DNA of 64,000 nucleotides from Bog-756 sp050014755 (GTDB lineage: Bacteria > Actinomycetota > Acidimicrobiia > Acidimicrobiales > RAAP-2). The stretch is taken from positions 1-64,000 of the forward strand of contig JBEKCS010000006.1 of NCBI GenBank assembly GCA_050014755.1. The letters are read 5' to 3'. Each line of letters begins with the position of its first letter. Position 1 is the first letter of the stretch. The translations under genes were made by a program, and so were the position numbers. The notes under the pieces are model-generated. The model was given only the letters and a program-made list of their open reading frames with translations. It ran no database searches and was not told where the DNA came from. This document shows positions 57,637 to 64,000 of this stretch, piece after piece.

Positions 57637-60048
57637 GTGACGCTCACCGAGCAGGCCAAGGCCTCGACGGCACCGGCCGGCGTTCCGGCGGGCGGCTCCG
57701 GCCAGTCCACGACCGCAGTCGCGGCTATGGCCGCCGTGCTCGTCGGGATCCTCGCGGGAGCCCTGTATCGCCAGGGCACCTTCTACCCGGCCGAGGCCTT
57801 CGGCATGGCGGTGCTCTGCGCCGTCGCCGTCGCCGTTGTCGTCGTCCTGGCCGGGCACCGCGACCGGCACGGGCTTCTGGTCGTCACGGCGCTCGGGGGG
57901 CTCACCGGTTGGTGGCTGGCCCGATCGCTGGCCGAGCACAGTCTCGCTGCCTTCCTGCCGCTGGGAGCGTCCTTCCTCGCGTTCCTGGCGGCGTACCTGG
58001 TGGTCCGTTGCCTCGTGACCCGTGACCGGTCCCGACTGGCCGTCGCCGTCGTCGCTGTCGGGACGGTCCTGGCCTGCTCCGCCGTCATCGGTGTCCTCGG
58101 TCGATGGTCCGCTCTGTCCCAGGACGCGGGCGGAGTCTGGCGCGCCTCGACGTCGCTCACCTACCCGGCAGCCACCGCTGTCGTCTGCACGGTGTGTCTC
58201 CTCCTGGCCATGGCGTTCGGGCTCCGCTCCCCCCTCGCCCGTCTGGCGGTGGGCACCTCACTCGCCGGGCTCCTGGCCACCCAGAGCCACTGGGAGCTGC
58301 TCGCACTCGGAGCGGGCGCGCTCCTCGTCCCACGTGGGCGTTGGCCCGACGCCCTGGCTCCCCTCACCTGCGGATCGGTGGCCGGTCTGACCGTGGTGGC
58401 ATCCTCGCACGGGTCCGCTGCAGGACCGCTCGCGTGGGTCGTGGTACTCGTGTCGCTCGCCGCATCCTCGGTGCCCACTCGCCATCCGGGGTCGGTGTCG
58501 GCGCGCCGAGCCACCGCCCTCGCGTGCCTGTGCGTCGCGGTCGGTACCTGCGTTGCCGCGCTCCACCTGCCTACCGGGGCCGTTCATCCCCCTGGCCAGA
58601 GCCAGACCGAGGCCTGGACGGCCTCGGTGGACGCATGGCGATCCTCGGCACTGACCGGGATCGGACCGCCGCGCATCTATACGGCCAGTGGACCGGTCGG
58701 GACCTACCCCGGGTTCGTGCCGGACACGTTCCTCGCCCTGGCCGCCGACGGGGGGATCATCGCCGCTCTGCTGTTCCTCGGAACGGGCGCCGCAGTGGCC
58801 GCGTCGATCCGTCGGCGCGACCTCCTCGCCTCGTGTGGCGCCGCAGCCACTGTGGCCTTCGCTGTCGGTGGCATCGTCGACTTCGCCTGGCAGCTTCCGG
58901 CTGTCGCCCTGCTCGGCGGCTGCGCGGCCGGCCTCGCTGCTGTGCCACCGTCCCGGGCCGTCACCGGCCAACCGGTTCCGGGCCGGCCGGACCACCGGTG
59001 GTCGCCCTTCGGAACGGCGACGGCATGGTCCGTCGTCGCGATCGCGGTTGTGGCGGTGCAGGTGACCGTCGGGTCCGCCCACACAGCCGGTGGCGTCACC
59101 CGTCTGACCGTCGCCGAACCACCACACTCGTCGGATCCGGCGGCCCCGGCTCGGGTGATCCTCACCGGGCCCGACCCCACCGACCCCTTCATGATGAAGA
59201 TCGGAGGGCGGTACTACCTGTACACGAGCGAGGGGACGAGCTTCATGAACGTCCCGCTCCGGATCGGGGCCCGACCGGGTCGGTGGAGCACTCCGATCGA
59301 CGTGCTGCCCGTGCTTCCTGCATGGGCGACGGGCGGCCTCACGTGGGCTCCCGACGTGCAACGGGTGTCCGGTGGCTGGGCGCTCTACTTCACGTCGCTG
59401 GTCAAGGGGATCGACCCCGAAACCCACTGCATCGGATCCGCGTTCGCCCGTTCGCCGTCGGGTCCATTCGTTCCCACCGCATCCCCGTTGGTGTGCCAGC
59501 TGAACCACCGCGGCTCGATCGACGCGCGCGCCTTCATCGCCCCGGGGAACCAGCTCGTCCTTCTGTGGAAATCGGAGGACAACGCCAACCCTTCGGTGCC
59601 GGGGCCGGACCAGGATGGGCCGACCGGGATCTATGCGCAACGCCTCAGCCCCGACGGACACAAGCTCCTCGGACAGCCCGTCAAGATCCTGGGGCCGTCG
59701 GAACCGTGGGAGGGGACCATCGTCGAGGCTCCGGACATGGTGGAGGCCTGGGGAACGTACTGGCTCTTCTTTTCGGGCAACTGGTACTCGTCAGCGTCGT
59801 ACGGGATCGGTGCGGCCGCCTGTCAGAGCCCATTCGGACCGTGCACCGACCCCGACCCGGCACCCCTGATCGGTTCGAACCAGCAGGGGGCCGGTCCCGG
59901 CGAAGAGTCCCTGTTCACCGACGGGGGCTCCACCTACATTCTCTACAACCCGTTCCATGCCAACGACCCTGGACCGGTGATACCCCGGCCGGTCGTCATC
60001 GCCCGGCTCGGGTTCACACCTCGGGGGCCCTATCTGGCCAGCGGCTGA
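57637..60048 (+). CDS. O-antigen-ligase-like membrane protein fused to a GH43 domain
   Basis: This 803-residue protein starts at GTG 57637 (ATG 57727 is possible). Residues about 30-480 form roughly 11 helices of the Wzy/WaaL type, with PGFVPDTFLALAADGGIIAA near the end. The C-terminal 290 residues are a GH43 five-bladed propeller: DPTDPFMMKIGGRYYLYTS with base Asp516, SIDARAFIAPGNQLVLLWK with Asp629, and TIVEAPDMVEAWGTYWLFFS with acid Glu697. Spacings of 113 and 68 residues fit GH43 arabinanases. The propeller should lie outside the membrane. The union of a ligase/polymerase with a glycosidase is unusual. Confidence 0.85.
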   Translation: MTLTEQAKASTAPAGVPAGGSGQSTTAVAAMAAVLVGILAGALYRQGTFYPAEAFGMAVLCAVAVAVVVVLAGHRDRHGLLVVTALGGLTGWWLARSLAEHSLAAFLPLGASFLAFLAAYLVVRCLVTRDRSRLAVAVVAVGTVLACSAVIGVLGRWSALSQDAGGVWRASTSLTYPAATAVVCTVCLLLAMAFGLRSPLARLAVGTSLAGLLATQSHWELLALGAGALLVPRGRWPDALAPLTCGSVAGLTVVASSHGSAAGPLAWVVVLVSLAASSVPTRHPGSVSARRATALACLCVAVGTCVAALHLPTGAVHPPGQSQTEAWTASVDAWRSSALTGIGPPRIYTASGPVGTYPGFVPDTFLALAADGGIIAALLFLGTGAAVAASIRRRDLLASCGAAATVAFAVGGIVDFAWQLPAVALLGGCAAGLAAVPPSRAVTGQPVPGRPDHRWSPFGTATAWSVVAIAVVAVQVTVGSAHTAGGVTRLTVAEPPHSSDPAAPARVILTGPDPTDPFMMKIGGRYYLYTSEGTSFMNVPLRIGARPGRWSTPIDVLPVLPAWATGGLTWAPDVQRVSGGWALYFTSLVKGIDPETHCIGSAFARSPSGPFVPTASPLVCQLNHRGSIDARAFIAPGNQLVLLWKSEDNANPSVPGPDQDGPTGIYAQRLSPDGHKLLGQPVKILGPSEPWEGTIVEAPDMVEAWGTYWLFFSGNWYSSASYGIGAAACQSPFGPCTDPDPAPLIGSNQQGAGPGEESLFTDGGSTYILYNPFHANDPGPVIPRPVVIARLGFTPRGPYLASG

Positions 60049-60159
60049 AGCCGAGCCGGTGTCGCCGTAACGATCGCATCCCGGGCATCGTTGATCCACC
60101 TGAGGTAGCTTCATGGCGTAGCCCGCAAGATGGCAGCCGGGCAGATGAGGGGAGAATCC

Positions 60160-62001
60160 GTGAGACGTTGGCGGCGGCAGGTACGACTCGGAATCGTCGC
60201 AGTGGCCGGCTTCGTGCTCCTGGTCACCGTGCTCCCACAGGTGGCATCCGGAATCGGACTCGGATCCCTGGCCAATCAGCTGGAGTCCAGCTCATCGTGC
60301 AGCGGCAGCTCCAGCGGGAGCTCCGGCACCAGCACGTGCTGCTCGGACAGTTCGAGTGGATCCGGTTCAGGGTCCAGCGGGTGTGCCCCCGGGCCGGGCA
60401 CCGTGGTCGGGACCGTCACGGTGACCGGCGCTCCCAGTGGGTTCGTGGCGCCCTACATCGGTGCCGGCGCCTGTCCCGACGTGGGGGATGTGACGGACGT
60501 GTGTGCCAATCCGATCTTCACGCTCGCCCAGAACGGGAGCTACTCGCTGTCACTCGACCCGGGCACGTGGGTCGTCTACGGATTCTACGAGATCAACGCG
60601 TTCGGGGGAGCCTTCATCGGCGCTCCCAACGTGGTGACCGTCGTCTCGGGTGGGACGCTTGTCGCCAACGTGACCGTCCCGTACCGCGTGCCGGCCACAC
60701 TCAAGGCCAAGGTGACCGTGACGAACGTGCCCACTGACGCTCCCATCCAAAACGTGGGCCTCGTCCTCTGCCCGGCGGGGGTGACCCTCTCCGGTGGAAC
60801 GACACCGCTGACCTGCGTGACCGGCAGCGGATCGTCGCCCGTCACCGGATCGACCGGAACCATTGTCATGACCGGGCTACCCCATGGGTCGTGGACCGCC
60901 TACCCGAGCTACTGCACCCAATTCGGCTGCTCGACAAACGCGCAGGCCGGAGTGGTGGTGCAGCTCGTTCACGGTGAGACCACCCACGTCCTCCTGACCA
61001 CGCCGTTCCTCGTACCGCCGAACGGGATACTCGATGCGACGGTGGACGTGACCGGCGCTCCCGCCGGATTCGACGACTCCGTCGGCTTCACCGCTTGCCA
61101 GACCACGTCGACCGGGACCACGTGCGACGAGGATTGGGGAACCCTCGGGACCCCGATGTCCTTGCAACTGGGCGACGGCTCCTGGGAGATCAGCGGTGAG
61201 TACTTCACCCCCGTGTTCGGCAATGCCATCAGCGGGCCCACCCAGACCGTCGTCATCCAGGGCGGGCAGACCACCACCGTCACCGTGGACGTCCCCTATC
61301 AGATCCTCGGGACCGCGGCCGGCCGCATCAAGGTGAGCGGAACCCCGGCCGGTATACGGTTCACCGGTTACACGGTGACTGCGTGCCCCGTCGGCGTCAC
61401 CACTCTCAACCCGTTCCCGGAATTCTCCTGCGTGACCGAGTACTCGGGACCCGGGGGCGAGTCCTACGGACCGACCGACGCCGCCATGCGCGGTCGTTCC
61501 GACAGCAAGGTCGAGGTGCCCCAGACAGCACGTACCCCGATCAACTCGTACGACCTTCCCACGCTGACCCCCGGCCAATGGTCGCTGTCCCTCGGATACT
61601 CGACGGCATTCGGTTCGTTCTTCGCTCCACAGAGCACGACGGTGAATGTGACCGCCGGCGGCACGACCACCACGAAGCTGACCACCCCGTATCAGGTGCC
61701 GACCGTCGGCGCCGTCACCGGTCACGTATCGGTCACCGGGGCCCCGGAATTCGATTTCCAGGCAGGGGCCATGGCCTGCAGCACGCTGCCGACCGAGGGT
61801 ACGTGCACGGACGAGGTGGACGCCTATCTCGGATCGACTGACGTCTATGCACTCGACCTGGCCCCGGGAACATGGTGGGTGTCGGGAGTCGTCTGGATCT
61901 ACGGGCAGACGTCGACCCAGGAGATCACCACGGCGCCCCGCCAGGTCACCGTATCGGTCGGGGCGCAGACCAAGGAGAACTTCACCGTTCAGGTCACGTA
62001 G
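60160..62001 (+). CDS. secreted protein with five ~100-aa beta repeats
   Basis: This 613-residue protein starts at GTG 60160, 5 bases after GAGGGGAG. A signal peptide (about residues 8-31) and a Ser/Gly/Cys-rich linker lead to five beta-sandwich-like repeats of roughly 100 residues. Each opens near VTVTGAPSGF, contains a Cys pair (GACPDVGDVTDVC in the first) and closes near TVTVDVPYQ. The pattern is like Ig/CNA-B-type extracellular modules with one disulphide each. It follows the ligase-like/GH43 gene by 111 bases. It may be a surface stalk or polymer-binding protein; this is inferred. Confidence 0.82.
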   Translation: MRRWRRQVRLGIVAVAGFVLLVTVLPQVASGIGLGSLANQLESSSSCSGSSSGSSGTSTCCSDSSSGSGSGSSGCAPGPGTVVGTVTVTGAPSGFVAPYIGAGACPDVGDVTDVCANPIFTLAQNGSYSLSLDPGTWVVYGFYEINAFGGAFIGAPNVVTVVSGGTLVANVTVPYRVPATLKAKVTVTNVPTDAPIQNVGLVLCPAGVTLSGGTTPLTCVTGSGSSPVTGSTGTIVMTGLPHGSWTAYPSYCTQFGCSTNAQAGVVVQLVHGETTHVLLTTPFLVPPNGILDATVDVTGAPAGFDDSVGFTACQTTSTGTTCDEDWGTLGTPMSLQLGDGSWEISGEYFTPVFGNAISGPTQTVVIQGGQTTTVTVDVPYQILGTAAGRIKVSGTPAGIRFTGYTVTACPVGVTTLNPFPEFSCVTEYSGPGGESYGPTDAAMRGRSDSKVEVPQTARTPINSYDLPTLTPGQWSLSLGYSTAFGSFFAPQSTTVNVTAGGTTTTKLTTPYQVPTVGAVTGHVSVTGAPEFDFQAGAMACSTLPTEGTCTDEVDAYLGSTDVYALDLAPGTWWVSGVVWIYGQTSTQEITTAPRQVTVSVGAQTKENFTVQVT

Positions 62002-62019
62002 CCACCGGATGGCGGTGGC
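62001..62019. terminator. hairpin terminator after the repeat protein
   Basis: GCCACCG-gatgg-CGGTGGC has a seven-pair perfect stem that begins at the last base of the stop codon. It separates the repeat protein from the convergent DUF2510 gene. No T-run. Confidence 0.5.
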
Positions 62020-62026
62020 CCGGTGG

Positions 62027-62668
62027 TCAGCCCTCCCGATGGTCGGTGAGCTTCGTCCCGTCCCACCACTGGACCGGCTTGCCCGGGGCGTTCGGGTTCC
62101 CGTACCACCCCGGCGGCAGCCGGACAGCGGGGCTGGCCGGCCCTGGCAGTCGGGCGTCCCCGTCGTGCGCATGGACCAACTCGACCGGTTCGACCGCTTC
62201 AGGTGGAGTCGTGGGTGCGCCCGCAGCAGGTACGACAGGCGCCGGCACCGGAGCCGAAGGGGCGGGTATCGACGACGCCACGGGTGATGCAGACGCTGTC
62301 GACGACACAGCATCCGGCTCGAACAGCCGAGCCTGCTCGTCCCCCACACCAGGCACCGAAGGGCCGGTTGCCGCATGGCCGACCCCGGGCGCACCCGTGG
62401 CGACGGCCGACTGCCTCCTGGTCCGGACTGCGAGGGCGAACGACCCGAGCAGCAGGACCGCTCCCAGCACCATCAGACCGATCCCGATGTGCGAGACGAT
62501 CGAGAAGGCCGCACACCCGCGAGCGGTCACCACGCTGTGGGTCAGGACCACCAGGTTGGTGGAGCAACTGGCCGACGAAGAGCTGAGGAGGGCGTACGCC
62601 AGCGTGCCCACACCCAGTGCGACACCACCCCAGAGGGCGGACCGCATTTGCCCTCGACCCCGTCCCAT
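62027..62668 (-). CDS. membrane protein with C-terminal DUF2510
   Basis: This 213-residue protein has two N-terminal membrane helices (ALWGGVALGVGTLAYALLSS and VSHIGIGLMVLGAVLLLGSF) around a Cys-containing loop. A Pro/Ala-rich linker leads to the DUF2510 motif LPPGWYGNPNAPGKPVQWWD. DUF2510 is a small Trp-rich domain found at the ends of many actinobacterial membrane proteins and may bind proteins or lipids. It is convergent with the repeat protein. Specific role unknown. Confidence 0.82.
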   Translation of the reverse strand: MGRGRGQMRSALWGGVALGVGTLAYALLSSSSASCSTNLVVLTHSVVTARGCAAFSIVSHIGIGLMVLGAVLLLGSFALAVRTRRQSAVATGAPGVGHAATGPSVPGVGDEQARLFEPDAVSSTASASPVASSIPAPSAPVPAPVVPAAGAPTTPPEAVEPVELVHAHDGDARLPGPASPAVRLPPGWYGNPNAPGKPVQWWDGTKLTDHREG

Positions 62669-62792
62669 ACCCGGCGAACCTAGTGGACAGGTGGATCGGC
62701 GGCCCGATTCGGGAACGGACCACTACGGAGAGTGGGCAGGGAACGCCGTCCCGTCCCCGTCGGCGTCTGCAGGCACCGGCCCGTGTCCTGCC

Positions 62793-63464
62793 TCAGGGTT
62801 CCAAACCGGTGTGGCGCACGGTGACATTGAGACGACCCGGAAGGACGCCGACCTCCGGGTCGTCCGTCCCGGCGATCAGCCGGGGGATCCCGTGGAAGGC
62901 CAGCCGAGACGGGCCACCGAACACCACCACGTCCCCCGACTCGAGAGCTACGTCCACCCATGGACGACCCCGCCCGGCCGAGTTGCCGAACCGGAACAGC
63001 CCGGTCTGTCCCACGCTGAACGAAACCACCGGGGCCGGGCTCACCTCGTCGCGGTCGGCGTGCATCCCCATCTTCGCCCCGGGCCCGTACCAGTTCAGGA
63101 GCGCCACGTCGGGTGCGAATCGGTCGGGATCGGCGGCGACCGCAGGATCCACGGCCACCGCGTCGCCGACCGCGCTACGACTCAGTTCGCCCAACCAGTC
63201 AGGGAACGGCTCGACTGCTCCACCGTCGGCGTCCTCGCGGGTTCGTGCATAGCGATAGGGATACCAGTGCCAGCCCAGGCCGACCATCGTGACCGACATC
63301 ACCGTTCCGTTGGGCATCCGGGGTGACCGTGGACCTCCCGACGCCTCCCCCCAGAAACGGCACCGTGCCACCAGTTCCACCCGCAGTGCAGGCTCCAGCC
63401 ACCCCGGGAGGTGGACCGCCCCCGGGACGATGATCTGCGGCTCCGGTGGGATCAGACGATTCAC
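62793..63464 (-). CDS. AlkB-type 2-oxoglutarate/Fe(II) dioxygenase
   Basis: This 223-residue enzyme has the AlkB core: NWYGPGAKMGMHADRDEVSP with the iron-binding His and Asp, the distal His in SRLAFHGIPRLI, and the 2-oxoglutarate Arg in GRLNVTVRHTG. VSFSVGQTGLFRFG and the substrate loop are present. It would remove alkyl groups from DNA or RNA bases. It starts at ATG 63464, 7 bases after the RDD gene stop, so it is probably in one operon with it. Confidence 0.92.
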   Translation of the reverse strand: MNRLIPPEPQIIVPGAVHLPGWLEPALRVELVARCRFWGEASGGPRSPRMPNGTVMSVTMVGLGWHWYPYRYARTREDADGGAVEPFPDWLGELSRSAVGDAVAVDPAVAADPDRFAPDVALLNWYGPGAKMGMHADRDEVSPAPVVSFSVGQTGLFRFGNSAGRGRPWVDVALESGDVVVFGGPSRLAFHGIPRLIAGTDDPEVGVLPGRLNVTVRHTGLEP

Positions 63465-63471
63465 CGCGGGC

Positions 63472-63999
63472 TCAGGAGGGAACCGTGGTTTCCTGCTTCG
63501 CCAACCACCGGAGGCGTGCGGCCCGTGCGTCCCACGAGTACACCACGACCGTGCGCGCGCACCGGTCGTGAAGGGCGTGACGGTCCCTGTTGAGCAGAAT
63601 GCCGAGGAACCCGAGCCCGAGGAAGAGGAAGCTGAGGGGCAGGGTGAGTGTCCGCATCACAGCCTGGCGAGCGCCTATCGGCTCACCGTCGGCGCGCACC
63701 ACCCGGATTCCGAGCAGAGCCATCCCGATCGTCTTTCCCCCGAGTGTCCACTGGTAGGCGAAGTACACGAACTCCCACACGACCAGGGCTACCAGGGTGA
63801 GGATCTGTCGGCTGCTCAGAGCGAGTTGCCTCCCGGTCACCAGTTGCGTGGCGAAGTTGATCCCGGCGATACCCAGGGTGAAGATCCCCCACGACGCGCC
63901 GACGTCGACGGCGAACGCCACCAGGCGGGTCACCCCGCCCGCATAGTTCCCCTGTCGGCCGGCGACGGGGGGTGCCGAGGCCGTCACGGGTTCCGTCAT
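63472..63999 (-). CDS. RDD-family membrane protein
   Basis: This 175-residue protein starts at ATG 63999, close to the window edge. Three or four membrane helices carry the RDD pattern: GVTRLVAFAVDVGASWGIFT, TLVALVVWEFVYFAYQWTLG and GGKTIGMALLGIRVVRADGE, and the last short helix with NRDRHALHDRCARTVVVY. RDD proteins may act in ion transport or membrane stress. It precedes the AlkB-type gene by 7 bases. Confidence 0.92.
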   Translation of the reverse strand: MTEPVTASAPPVAGRQGNYAGGVTRLVAFAVDVGASWGIFTLGIAGINFATQLVTGRQLALSSRQILTLVALVVWEFVYFAYQWTLGGKTIGMALLGIRVVRADGEPIGARQAVMRTLTLPLSFLFLGLGFLGILLNRDRHALHDRCARTVVVYSWDARAARLRWLAKQETTVPS

Positions 64000-64000
64000 C

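Overview
This window is GC-rich chromosomal DNA from an actinobacterium. The clearest sign is the run argS-lysA-hom-thrC-rho-rpmE-prfA-prmC-sua5 (about 37.6-48.5 kb), an order typical of Actinobacteria. Acyl-CoA enzymes, SDRs, a citramalate pathway and a secreted protein with 'GYWL.AADGG' repeats make me think of the class Acidimicrobiia. That placement is inference; no 16S gene or other taxonomic marker is present. I see no integrase, transposase, CRISPR array or phage structural gene.

Region by region. 0-13 kb: mixed metabolic genes (RmlC-like epimerase, flavin reductase, metallo-beta-lactamase fold hydrolase, epoxide-hydrolase-like enzyme, MutY, MaoC, two methyltransferases, an acyl-CoA dehydrogenase). 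They include a divergent MFS exporter/TetR pair with two visible operators, then a CoA-ester lyase, a DUF885 protein and a dienelactone hydrolase. 13-19 kb: NlpC/P60 wall hydrolase, a divergent Lgt-like protein, a thioredoxin-fold membrane protein, and VOC and SDR proteins. 19-32 kb: steroid/fatty-acid degradation genes (SDR, acyl-CoA synthetase, EchA19-like hydratase, thioesterase, FadA5-like thiolase, sterol-desaturase-family protein, acyl-CoA dehydrogenase). A large secreted beta-propeller/GYWL protein and a two-gene HTH/nucleotidyltransferase module lie among them. Three promoters here carry boxes matching the KstR consensus at the same position relative to the -10.

33-38 kb: leuB-ilvE-cimA, with what looks like a branched-chain amino acid attenuator upstream (leader peptide ending in Val-Ile-Ile-Ile-Asp, then two hairpins and a T-run). 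38-48.5 kb: translation, termination and aspartate-family genes. Rho has a long Asn/Gln/Gly-rich insertion, and homoserine kinase (thrB) is absent from its usual place. tRNA-Arg(CCG) faces away from argS. 48.8-56 kb: TreT-like glycosyltransferase, small proteins, secreted alpha/beta hydrolase, potassium channel and CorA transporter.

56-62 kb: a surface-glycan-like locus with a polytopic membrane protein, an unusual O-antigen-ligase-like/GH43 fusion and a secreted five-repeat protein. 62-64 kb: DUF2510 membrane protein, AlkB-type dioxygenase and RDD protein.

The items most worth following up are the ligase-like/GH43 fusion, the attenuator, the KstR-type regulon and the repeated ribosome-binding-site array in front of sua5.
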